Shown here piece by piece: positions 41,786 to 49,196 of a stretch of DNA of 64,000 nucleotides. The stretch's first letter is position 1. Every line of letters begins with the position of its first letter. The notes beneath the pieces are model-generated. The model was not told the origin of the DNA. It searched no databases and saw only the letters and a program-made list of their open reading frames with translations. Source of the DNA: Bacteroidales bacterium M8 (GTDB lineage: Bacteria; Bacteroidota; Bacteroidia; Bacteroidales; Muribaculaceae); the NCBI GenBank assembly GCA_001689495.1, contig LUJS01000035.1, positions 108,608 through 172,607 of the forward strand. Direction: 5' to 3'. A program made the translations under genes and the position numbers.

Positions 41786-42268
41786 ATGGGAATGGTAAGA
41801 ACAGGCCTCGGATATGACGTTCACCGCCTCGTCGAAGACAGGGACCTGATATTGTGCGGAGTCAAGATACCATACGAGAAAGGCCTGCTGGGACACAGCG
41901 ACGCCGACGTTGCACTGCATGCCCTGTCTGACGCCCTGCTCGGCGCAGCGGCACTGAGGGACATAGGCTATCACTTCCCCGACACCGACGAGCGGTTCAA
42001 GGGGGCCGACTCGCGGGTGTTGCTGAGGCACGTGGTGGCCATGATACTCGAACGGTTCGACATCAACAACGTCGACGTGACCATCGTGGCCCAGAAGCCC
42101 AAGCTGGCCGAATACATCCCGGAGATGATACAGAACATCTCGGACGACCTCGCCATCCCGACGTGCGACGTGTCCGTCAAGGCCACGACCACAGAGCGTC
42201 TCGGATTCGAGGGGCGCGGCGAGGGAATCTCGGCCATGGCCATTGCAACTATCTCGGAGAAAATATGA
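41786..42268 (+). CDS. ispF: 2-C-methyl-D-erythritol 2,4-cyclodiphosphate synthase
   Basis: 160-residue zinc enzyme of the MEP pathway, one step before IspG (8.4 kb). Metal ligands are in GLGYDVHRL and GLLGHSDADVALHALSDALLGA; IGYHFPDTDERFKGADS and KATTTERLGFEGRGEGISAMA complete the family pattern. Length is normal. It overlaps the following ferredoxin membrane protein by 4 nt. Confidence 0.96.
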   Translation: MGMVRTGLGYDVHRLVEDRDLILCGVKIPYEKGLLGHSDADVALHALSDALLGAAALRDIGYHFPDTDERFKGADSRVLLRHVVAMILERFDINNVDVTIVAQKPKLAEYIPEMIQNISDDLAIPTCDVSVKATTTERLGFEGRGEGISAMAIATISEKI

Positions 42269-43779
42269 AACAGCTCAAACCTCGGGTTTTGCGCTGGTCG
42301 CGCATAGCCGTCGCAGTCATAGCGGCGGCTTTGCTCACATGTGTACTCGCCTCGTTCGGCATGAAGGTGCCGCGTCTGGCCGGTTTTCTGGCCAAGGTGC
42401 AGTTCCTGCCCGCGGCATTCGCGTTCTCACTCTCGACCATTGTCGGGTGGCTGATTGTCACCCTGATATTCGGCCGTCTCTACTGCTCGACCGTCTGCCC
42501 GCTGGGCACTCTTCAGGATCTTTTCGCCCGCCTGCCTCGCATTGGCCGGTTCCCGACAAGGCGCAATTATCATTTTGCCGCCCCGAGCACGCACCTGCGC
42601 AACATATCGCTGTTCGTGGTGGTGGTGTCGGTGCTGCTGGGCGTCTCGGTCATCACCACGCTCGTAGACCCCTACAGCATATACTCGCGCCTGTGTGTCT
42701 ATGTCCTGAAGCCGATCTGGGGATTCGCATACAATCTGTTCGCCTCCAAGCCGGTGATGCTTGCCGCGGCGTCGGTCACGGGGATAGTGGTGTCCATCAT
42801 AACCATTGCCGCCATTGGTTGGCTCGCGGCCAAGAACGGCCGCACGTTCTGCAACACGATCTGCCCCGTGGGGACGTCGCTGGGATACATATCGCGCTAT
42901 TCGGTTTTCAAGATCGACATCAACACCGACAAGTGCATACAGTGCCGCGACTGCGAGCACGTCTGCAAGGCCCACTGCATAGACATGGTGTCGCACGTGG
43001 TCGACTCGTCGCGCTGCGTGGTCTGCTTCGACTGCCTTCCGGTGTGCCCCAACGACGCCATACATTATACCACCAACCGTCATCAGCTCTCGATCCCCCT
43101 GCTGCAGAAGGTTCGCGACCCGCTGGCGGGCAGCGCGGCGGGATATACCGACTCGCGCGTCGAGGCCAACAGCGACAAGCTGCTGCTTGACCGCCGCGCG
43201 TTCCTCGCCACCGGCATGATAGTAGCCGCCTCCCCGGTGATCTCGGCGGCAAAGAAGCGCAAGAAACTGGTGGGCGGACTGATGTCAGGACAGGAGCCTA
43301 CGATGCCCGCCGTGCCGGTGACGCCTCCGGGCGTGTATGACCGTCGCGATTTTCTGGACCGCTGCACCGGGTGCGGGCTCTGCATATCGCACTGCATGAC
43401 CAAGGTGCTCAGGCCCTCGGTCAACGAATACGGACTGCTGCGCATCTTCCATCCCGTCAAGGACTACGACAAGGCATATTGCGCATATACATGCACCCGC
43501 TGCACCAATCTGTGCCCCACGGGAGCGCTTACGCCACTGACCAAAGAGGAGAAGACACGCAGCTCGGTTGGTCTGGCCAGAGTATATGCCGACCGCTGCA
43601 CAGGGTGCGGCAAGTGCGTGGCCGCCTGCCCCGCCGGAGCGCTGTCCATGCCGAGCGACAATCCCAACCGCCGTGTATTCCCCGTAGTGGATGCCGGCAA
43701 GTGCATAGGCTGCGGCTCATGCCAGTTCGTATGCCCGGCAACCCCAAACAAAGCAATAATCGTCAACGGATTGCAATGA
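42265..43779 (+). CDS. Multi-cluster 4Fe-4S membrane protein (NapH-NapG-like fusion)
   Basis: 504 residues. The N-terminal half is NapH/CcoG-like, with membrane helices and two CxxxCP motifs (Cys74/78 and Cys196/200), followed by 4Fe-4S motifs at 224-234 and 251-261. An internal twin-arginine-like stretch, LLLDRRAFLATGMIVAASPVISAA (Arg310-Arg311), then leads into a second ferredoxin part with motifs at 367-377, 406-417, 445-455 and 480-490, as in NapG. So one chain appears to combine a quinol-side membrane protein and a periplasmic ferredoxin. Likely electron transfer from the quinone pool; the terminal acceptor is not in the window. ATG at 42265 overlaps ispF. Confidence 0.8.
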   Translation: MKQLKPRVLRWSRIAVAVIAAALLTCVLASFGMKVPRLAGFLAKVQFLPAAFAFSLSTIVGWLIVTLIFGRLYCSTVCPLGTLQDLFARLPRIGRFPTRRNYHFAAPSTHLRNISLFVVVVSVLLGVSVITTLVDPYSIYSRLCVYVLKPIWGFAYNLFASKPVMLAAASVTGIVVSIITIAAIGWLAAKNGRTFCNTICPVGTSLGYISRYSVFKIDINTDKCIQCRDCEHVCKAHCIDMVSHVVDSSRCVVCFDCLPVCPNDAIHYTTNRHQLSIPLLQKVRDPLAGSAAGYTDSRVEANSDKLLLDRRAFLATGMIVAASPVISAAKKRKKLVGGLMSGQEPTMPAVPVTPPGVYDRRDFLDRCTGCGLCISHCMTKVLRPSVNEYGLLRIFHPVKDYDKAYCAYTCTRCTNLCPTGALTPLTKEEKTRSSVGLARVYADRCTGCGKCVAACPAGALSMPSDNPNRRVFPVVDAGKCIGCGSCQFVCPATPNKAIIVNGLQ

Positions 43780-44570
43780 AACAATACTTAGAACTGCTCG
43801 ATCGCATAATGAAAGAGGGAGCCGACCGCGGCGACCGCACCGGAACAGGCACGCGCAGCGTGTTCGGACACCAGATGCGTTTCGACCTGAGCGAGGGTTT
43901 CCCCCTGCTCACCACCAAGAAACTGCATCTCAAGTCGATAATCTACGAACTGCTGTGGTTTCTGCAAGGCGATACCAACGTGAAATATCTTCAGGAGCAT
44001 GGCGTGCGCATCTGGAACGAGTGGGCGCGTCCCGACGGCGACCTCGGACATATCTACGGATACCAATGGCGGTCGTGGCCCGACTATAATGGCGGTCACA
44101 TAGACCAGATAAGGCAGGTCATCGAGGACATAAAGAGCAATCCCGAGTCACGGCGCCACATCGTGAGCGCGTGGAATGTCGCCGACCTCCCCGGCATGGC
44201 CCTGCCCCCCTGCCACATAATGTTCCAGTTCTATGTCGCCGACGGCCGCCTGTCCCTGCAGCTCTATCAGCGCAGCGGCGACTGTTTCCTCGGCGTGCCG
44301 TTCAACATAGCCTCATACTCGCTTCTGCTACTCATGGTGGCGCAGGTGACCGGGCTCAAGCCGGGCGACTTCGTGCACACTCTGGGCGATGCGCACATAT
44401 ACAACAACCACCGCGAGCAGGTGATGACACAGCTTGCCCGGGAGCCCCGCAAGCTGCCGGTGATGAAGCTGAATCCCGAGGTGAAGGACATCTTCGACTT
44501 CAAGTACGAGGACTTCACCCTCGAGGGCTATGACCCGATGCCGCACATAAAGGGCGAGGTTGCCGTATGA
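43776..44570 (+). CDS. thyA: Thymidylate synthase
   Basis: 264-residue ThyA making dTMP from dUMP with methylene-tetrahydrofolate. Marks are DRTGTGTRSVFGHQMRFDL, FPLLTTKKLHLKSII, WNEWARPDGDLGHIYGYQWR and the catalytic Cys146 in LPPCHIMFQFYV, then LYQRSGDCFLGVPFNIASY. Length matches E. coli ThyA. It overlaps folA by 4 nt, linking dTMP synthesis to recycling of dihydrofolate. Confidence 0.97.
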   Translation: MKQYLELLDRIMKEGADRGDRTGTGTRSVFGHQMRFDLSEGFPLLTTKKLHLKSIIYELLWFLQGDTNVKYLQEHGVRIWNEWARPDGDLGHIYGYQWRSWPDYNGGHIDQIRQVIEDIKSNPESRRHIVSAWNVADLPGMALPPCHIMFQFYVADGRLSLQLYQRSGDCFLGVPFNIASYSLLLLMVAQVTGLKPGDFVHTLGDAHIYNNHREQVMTQLAREPRKLPVMKLNPEVKDIFDFKYEDFTLEGYDPMPHIKGEVAV

Positions 44571-45082
44571 AGCCCGAGGTCGTAATCATAGCCGCCGTGG
44601 CCAATCAAGGCGCCATCGGACGTAGCGGCGACCTGCTGTATCACATCTCGGCAGATCTCAAGAGGTTCAAGGAGCTGACCATGGGGTGCCCCGTCATAAT
44701 GGGGCGCAAGACATTCGAGTCACTCCCCAAGGGGGCACTGCCCGGACGCCGCAACATAGTCATAACCCGCAACCCCGACTTCTCGGCCCCCGACACGGAG
44801 ACGGCCGCCTCTCTCGAAGCGGCCGTCAGGAATATTGGCGGTAATCCGGAAGTCTGTTTCGTCATCGGCGGCGGCCAGATATACAACGAGGCCATCAAGC
44901 GTGCCGACAGGCTCGAGCTCACCGTGATAGATGCCGACTGCCCCGACGCCGACACGTTCTTCCCACGATTCGATGCCGGGGAATGGCCCGTGACCTTTGA
45001 GTCCGAGAGAATCACCGACCCAAAGAGCGGAGTGGGCTACAGATTCGTCACGCGGCGCAGGGCCGGCAGGTCACTTCTGTGA
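44567..45082 (+). CDS. folA: Dihydrofolate reductase
   Basis: 171-residue DHFR regenerating tetrahydrofolate consumed by ThyA. IIAAVANQGAIGRSGDLLYHISADLKRFKELT includes the acidic catalytic residue (Asp30); the NADPH site is in VIMGRKTFESLPKGALPGRRNIVITRN, and VCFVIGGGQIYNEAIKRAD follows. The loop usually containing Met20-Trp is GRSGDLLYH, with Leu-Tyr in place of Trp, as in some other Bacteroidetes. The 3' end overlaps the convergent lipoprotein gene by 12 nt. Confidence 0.95.
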   Translation: MKPEVVIIAAVANQGAIGRSGDLLYHISADLKRFKELTMGCPVIMGRKTFESLPKGALPGRRNIVITRNPDFSAPDTETAASLEAAVRNIGGNPEVCFVIGGGQIYNEAIKRADRLELTVIDADCPDADTFFPRFDAGEWPVTFESERITDPKSGVGYRFVTRRRAGRSLL

Positions 45083-45718
45083 CCTGTATTGCGGCAGCAG
45101 CGGCACGGGGAACTTGCTGAACAGGACATCGACGGCCTGTGCTATCCCCTCGAGGTTGCGGAACTGCGAGTCGCCGTTCTCGAGAATCGTACCCACCGAG
45201 GCCGAGAACAGGGGCACCTTGTCGTTGATGTTGACCATATCCATAGTCAGCACGCCCTCGCGATAGATGCCGGTGATGACCTGTGCGTTGGCATAATAGT
45301 TGTTGAGATAGTTGGTATAGGAATATCCCGGCCAGTAATATCCGCGGGGATACATGAACCACGGGCCGCAACCGCGATAATAGGGACCCGAATACGGGAA
45401 TCCGCCCGGAGGCAACGCGGGTTCGGTGGCTATCTCCTTGCGCACGGTCAGGCCGATGTTGACGAGCAGAGGCGACGAGGGATCCTCGGTGAATCCGCGG
45501 TCTACCATCTGCTCCCTGATGGCGGCGGCGATGTTATAGTATGTCACCATCTCCATGCCCGGCGGGAGCTGACCCTGATCGGGGGTGATGATGCGGAATG
45601 TCTTGTATGCCGACAGGTCGGCGTCGTTATAGGTTGTCGAGTTGATAAGACTGAATGGACTGCATCCTCCGAGCACGAGCAGTGCAAGCAGCGCGAACAG
45701 GCCGAAAATCTTTTTCAT
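45071..45718 (-). CDS. DUF4136 lipoprotein
   Basis: 215-residue lipoprotein; MKKIFGLFALLALLVLGGC has a lipobox LGGC. The mature part, YNDADLSAYKTFRIITPDQG...AAAIREQMVDRGFTEDPSSPLLVNIGLTV, follows the DUF4136 pattern (short beta-alpha domain), interrupted by a Pro/Tyr/Gly-rich loop (GGFPYSGPYYRGCGPWFMYPRGYYW). Probably in the outer membrane or periplasm. Function unknown. Tail-to-tail with folA. Confidence 0.8.
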   Translation of the reverse strand: MKKIFGLFALLALLVLGGCSPFSLINSTTYNDADLSAYKTFRIITPDQGQLPPGMEMVTYYNIAAAIREQMVDRGFTEDPSSPLLVNIGLTVRKEIATEPALPPGGFPYSGPYYRGCGPWFMYPRGYYWPGYSYTNYLNNYYANAQVITGIYREGVLTMDMVNINDKVPLFSASVGTILENGDSQFRNLEGIAQAVDVLFSKFPVPLLPQYRSQK

Positions 45719-45804
45719 AACAGTGAGGATTTGATGTATAGATATATCTGAAACGGATTGATTTGTGAAATTGTTTAAATTTTCAGCTTATTTCACTTAA
45801 CATA

Positions 45805-45836
45805 TTTGTTATTGTCACAACTTATATCTAAATTTG
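45805..45836 (+). promoter_or_regulatory. Consensus promoter upstream of the 45.9 kb gene
   Basis: TTTG (45805-45808), 20 nt, TAAATTTG (45829-45836). Reads into the small acidic protein gene and probably the aguAB genes. Confidence 0.75.
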
Positions 45837-45877
45837 GCGCGCCTACGGCACTTTGCTCACATGCAATCGTTTGAAAA

Positions 45878-46123
45878 ATGGAAGATATTGATATTACCGA
45901 CTATTTCAACTCATTGCTTCAGGAGTATGGCAGCGTCGATATTGCCGAAGCCGAATTCAAGAAGCAAATCCATGAAGACACAGACCTGCGCGCCCGCTAT
46001 CGTGAATGGTGTCACGAGGTAGGGAGCACTGAAAAACACGGTTTTTTGGACTACTGCGACGAGTATCTCGAATCGCAGGACACAATCTGGGACAACCTGA
46101 AAGACGAGTATGAAGATGACTGA
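45878..46123 (+). CDS. Small acidic cytosolic protein, function unknown
   Basis: 81 residues beginning MEDIDITDYFNSLLQEYGSVDIAEAEFKKQIHED, helical and very acidic (ends EDD), with no signal peptide. A consensus promoter lies 41 nt upstream and the stop overlaps the aguA start by 14 nt, so it is probably the first gene of the aguAB operon. It resembles small conserved Bacteroidales proteins that I cannot name. Confidence 0.7.
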   Translation: MEDIDITDYFNSLLQEYGSVDIAEAEFKKQIHEDTDLRARYREWCHEVGSTEKHGFLDYCDEYLESQDTIWDNLKDEYEDD

Positions 46124-47144
46124 CCCCCGCACACCCCGCAGACTCCCCGCCGAATGGGAACCGCAGAGCCGCGTGCTCATGGCTTGGCCTCACAGCGAGA
46201 CCGACTGGGCACCGATGCTGGCCGAGACGGTGGAATGTTTCGCCGGGATAATACGCAGCATCTCCTCCGAGACTCCCGTCATCGTCGTCGGCCCCTCGGG
46301 GCTCTGTCGCGGCAGTTTTGACGCCTGCGGCTTCGACCCGTCGAGAGTCACCTTCATCGACTGTCCGACCAACGACACTTGGGCACGCGACTTCGGCCCG
46401 CTCACGGTCGAGACCCCTGACGGGCATGTAGCGCTCGACTTCAAGTTCAACGGCTGGGGGCTCAAGTTCGCCGCCGACCGCGACAATCTCATCAACTCCG
46501 TCCTCGACAGCCGCGGACTTCTGCCGGGACGACGCGAGAATCACCTGAACTTCGTGCTCGAGGGTGGATCGGTCGAGAGCGACGGACAAGGCACCATACT
46601 GACCACGTCGGAATGCCTGATGTCGCCCAACCGCAACGGCGGCTCGTCGAAATCAGAAATAGAAGAGTATCTCAAATCGGCGTTTGGTGCCGACAGGATA
46701 CTGTGGCTGGACCACGGTGCCCTTGCCGGCGACGACACCGACAGCCACATAGACACCCTTGCCCGACTGGTAGCCGAGGACACGATTGTCTATTGCGGCC
46801 CCGGCGAGGAGGGCGACCCGAACAACGAGGGCCTGATGGCCATGCGCGATGAGATAAAGGCCCTGCGAACCCGCGAGGGTCTCCCCTACCACCTCATCGA
46901 GCTGCCTCTCCCCGACCCCATCTATGACCGCGACGGCATGCAGCTGCCGGCAACGTATGCCAACTTCCTCATCTCCAACCGCAAGGTATTCCTTCCGGTC
47001 TACGGCCAAAAACGCAAGGACACTCTGGCGACAATGCTGCTGCAGAGTGTATTCATAGACCGCGAGGTGGTCCCCGTAGACTGCCGCGCACTGATTGAAC
47101 AGCATGGCTCGCTGCACTGCGTCACCATGCAATTTCCCGAATAA
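46110..47144 (+). CDS. aguA: Agmatine deiminase
   Basis: 344-residue enzyme of the peptidyl-arginine deiminase superfamily that turns agmatine into N-carbamoylputrescine. Marks are MAWPHSETDWAP, the NDTWARDFGPL acid/His segment, FKFNGWGLKF, LEGGSVESDGQGTILTT, LDHGALAGDDTDSHIDTLARL and the nucleophile Cys337 in GSLHCVTMQFPE near the C-terminus. A second in-frame ATG lies at 46116. aguB follows 18 nt later, completing the route to putrescine. Confidence 0.94.
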   Translation: MKMTDPRTPRRLPAEWEPQSRVLMAWPHSETDWAPMLAETVECFAGIIRSISSETPVIVVGPSGLCRGSFDACGFDPSRVTFIDCPTNDTWARDFGPLTVETPDGHVALDFKFNGWGLKFAADRDNLINSVLDSRGLLPGRRENHLNFVLEGGSVESDGQGTILTTSECLMSPNRNGGSSKSEIEEYLKSAFGADRILWLDHGALAGDDTDSHIDTLARLVAEDTIVYCGPGEEGDPNNEGLMAMRDEIKALRTREGLPYHLIELPLPDPIYDRDGMQLPATYANFLISNRKVFLPVYGQKRKDTLATMLLQSVFIDREVVPVDCRALIEQHGSLHCVTMQFPE

Positions 47145-47162
47145 CAGTTTTTATATCCAGAT

Positions 47163-48038
47163 ATGAAAGCAGGCATCATCCAGCAACACAACACCGCCGA
47201 CATTGCAGACAACCGCAGGCGGCTCGCAGACAAGATAAGGAAACTCGCCGCAGAGGGCGCCGAACTCGTAGTGCTTCAGGAACTTCACGACTCGCTCTAT
47301 TTCTGCCAGACTGAGAGCGTCGACAACTTCGACCTCGCGGTGTGCATCCCTTCGGACGTCACCGAATTCTACTCGCAGACAGCCCGCGAGGCCGGCGTGG
47401 TGCTCGTGACATCCCTGTTCGAGCGTCGTGCCGCGGGGCTCTATCACAATACGGCAGTGGTGTTCGAGCGCGACGGCTCGGTGGCCGGCAAGTATCGCAA
47501 GATGCACATACCCGACGACCCTGCATATTACGAGAAATTCTATTTCACCCCCGGCGATCTCGGCTTCGAGCCGATACAGACCTCGGTGGGACGTCTCGGC
47601 GTGCTGGTATGCTGGGACCAGTGGTATCCCGAGGCTGCGCGCCTCATGGCCATGAAAGGGGCCGAGATGCTGATATATCCCACCGCCATAGGTTGGGAAA
47701 GCTCTGACACGCCCGACGAGAAATCGCGTCAGCGTGAGGCGTGGATAACCGTGCAGCGCGGCCATGCCGTGGCCAACGGCCTGCCGGTCATCACCGTCAA
47801 CCGCGTGGGCCACGAGCCCGACCCGTCAGGCGCGACAAACGGAATACAGTTCTGGGGCAGCAGCTTTGTGGCCGGTCCGCAGGGCGAATTCCTGTATCAG
47901 GCACCAGACGACGCCGAGGCCGAGGCGATAGTCGAGATAGACATGAAGCGCAGCGAGAACGTGCGCCGCTGGTGGCCCTTCCTGCGCGACAGGCGCATAG
48001 ACCGCTACCACGACATCACAAGACGATTCATCGACTGA
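47163..48038 (+). CDS. aguB: N-carbamoylputrescine amidase
   Basis: 291-residue nitrilase-family amidohydrolase that releases putrescine from N-carbamoylputrescine. The catalytic triad is visible as Glu40 (VLQELHDSLYF), Lys113 (KYRKMHIPDD) and Cys150 (LVCWDQWYPEAARLM). NRVGHEP and FWGSSFVAGPQG complete the AguB pattern. It sits directly after aguA and shares one base with the next gene. Putrescine feeds polyamine synthesis. Confidence 0.95.
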   Translation: MKAGIIQQHNTADIADNRRRLADKIRKLAAEGAELVVLQELHDSLYFCQTESVDNFDLAVCIPSDVTEFYSQTAREAGVVLVTSLFERRAAGLYHNTAVVFERDGSVAGKYRKMHIPDDPAYYEKFYFTPGDLGFEPIQTSVGRLGVLVCWDQWYPEAARLMAMKGAEMLIYPTAIGWESSDTPDEKSRQREAWITVQRGHAVANGLPVITVNRVGHEPDPSGATNGIQFWGSSFVAGPQGEFLYQAPDDAEAEAIVEIDMKRSENVRRWWPFLRDRRIDRYHDITRRFID

Positions 48039-48589
48039 TGGCCGAGAATACGGAAAGCGTGACGACCGAAGTGTTCACCACCACCTCGGGACAGTATCTC
48101 GCGGCCCTGCTGGGACTGTGGCTGCCCCGATACTGGTGGAGCGCCGTGGCGCCACCGGCCATCTTCGCCGTGCTTGGCGCCTGTCTTGACGACTGGCGGT
48201 TCTATCTGGTGGCACTGATGCTGGTGTTCATAGTCATCCCGATGGGGATGTCGTTCCTCTATACATACTATCTCCTCACCCCCGAGGCGCGCAGGGCAAT
48301 CCTGCCCAAGCGGGTTGAGATAGCACCGGGCAAGTGCATCACGTTGCACTACGAGCCGGTCAGGGACAAATGGAACGACGACGAAGATGACGAGCCGAAA
48401 GACGGGAAGGAAGAAAAAGAAAATCCACCCGTCCCGGAGACCGAGCGAGTGGACTGGAAGATGGTCAAGGGCGTGAAGTTCGCCTCGACCTATTGCCTAT
48501 ACATTCTCGACACGCCGAGGCTGCAGTTCATCATGGTGCCTTACGCGGCCATGCCCCGAGGGGTCAGTCGTCAAGCTTTGTGCCCGTGA
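48038..48589 (+). CDS. Membrane protein of unknown function in the aguAB operon
   Basis: 183 residues. Two hydrophobic segments (about residues 34-50 and 53-80, the second FYLVALMLVFIVIPMGMSFLYTYYLL) are followed by a cytosolic part with a highly charged linker (KWNDDEDDEPKDGKEEKENPP) between two beta-rich pieces. The start ATG overlaps the aguB stop. The topology resembles YcxB/PH-like membrane proteins, but I do not recognise the family. The 3' end overlaps the convergent PepSY-like gene by 26 nt. Confidence 0.65.
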   Translation: MAENTESVTTEVFTTTSGQYLAALLGLWLPRYWWSAVAPPAIFAVLGACLDDWRFYLVALMLVFIVIPMGMSFLYTYYLLTPEARRAILPKRVEIAPGKCITLHYEPVRDKWNDDEDDEPKDGKEEKENPPVPETERVDWKMVKGVKFASTYCLYILDTPRLQFIMVPYAAMPRGVSRQALCP

Positions 48590-49007
48590 GGATGCCGAGC
48601 TTGTTGAACTTCAGCTCGACACCGTCCGAGAGCTCCAGCTCATAGCCCGAGAGCTTGTTCTCGATCTTGGTTATGAAGGCTCCGTTGCAGTTCTTGGTGA
48701 CATAGTTGCGAATCTTCTTCATCACCAGCTTGTCGGGCACTGGCTTGTTCTTGCAGTCGACCGACGTCCACTTGCCGGCGTTGTTGAACTCGATTTTCGT
48801 GCCGTTGACCAGCCGGACATCATAGTCGGTCTTTTTCAGCAGATGCTTGTCCACCTTGATCATGCCAACCTTTGCCTTGGGGAAATACTCGGTGAGCATG
48901 TCCTGAGCCTGTTGGGGCAGATTCGAGCGGTCGATGGTATATTTGTCGGCCCTGATGGTGCCGAACGTGGCCATTACAGCCAGAAGCGCGAGCAATATTC
49001 TTCTCAT
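48564..49007 (-). CDS. PepSY-like exported protein
   Basis: 147 residues from ATG at 49007 (another ATG at 49016 adds three residues). MRRILLALLAVMATFGTIRA is a type I signal peptide, without the lipobox Cys of its relative at 11.6 kb. Two repeat units, LPQQAQDMLTEYFPKAKVGMIKVDK...KIEFNNAGKW and VMKKIRNYVTKNCNGAFITKIEN...GVELKFNKLG, fit the PepSY-like family. Lys-rich, so basic, in contrast to the acidic paralogue. Function unknown. Confidence 0.75.
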   Translation of the reverse strand: MRRILLALLAVMATFGTIRADKYTIDRSNLPQQAQDMLTEYFPKAKVGMIKVDKHLLKKTDYDVRLVNGTKIEFNNAGKWTSVDCKNKPVPDKLVMKKIRNYVTKNCNGAFITKIENKLSGYELELSDGVELKFNKLGILTGTKLDD

Positions 49008-49035
49008 AACAATCATTTTTTTATGTTAAAACGCA

Positions 49036-49065
49036 TTGGACTGACAAAAGTTTTTACTACATTTG
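49036..49065 (+). promoter_or_regulatory. Plus-strand promoter of the candidate small RNA
   Basis: TTG (49036-49038), 19 nt, TACATTTG (49058-49065). No plus-strand protein gene follows; the next plus-strand signal is a terminator at 49157-49192. Confidence 0.6.
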
Positions 49066-49069
49066 CGGT

Positions 49070-49192
49070 CCATGCCGGTTGCCGAAGGCCAAGGGCTACT
49101 TCGATTGCTCAAATATGGAAATAAACCCCTTGTCCGAATGTTGCGCCGGTAAACAGGCCCGCCGCAGACTCGAGTGTCTGCGGCGGGCTCTT
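49070..49192 (+). ncRNA. Candidate small RNA (plus strand)
   Basis: About 120 nt between a Bacteroides-type promoter and an intrinsic terminator, with no credible reading frame. Internal structure is plausible: GGCCAAGGG pairs with CCCTTGTCC with a single mismatch, around a loop of about 30 nt, and short CCGG segments outside can close a second helix. It ends in a 13-bp terminator (49157-49188) followed by TCTTTGTG. I do not recognise SRP RNA, tmRNA, RNase P or 6S RNA consensus elements, though a divergent 6S-like RNA cannot be excluded. Confidence 0.5.
49157..49192. terminator. Terminator of the candidate small RNA
   Basis: Perfect 13-bp stem GCCCGCCGCAGAC (49157-49169) with GTCTGCGGCGGGC (49176-49188), 6-nt loop, then TCTTTGTG. 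It lies 8 nt from the stop of the convergent minus-strand membrane protein gene and may serve both. Confidence 0.8.
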
Positions 49193-49196
49193 TGTG

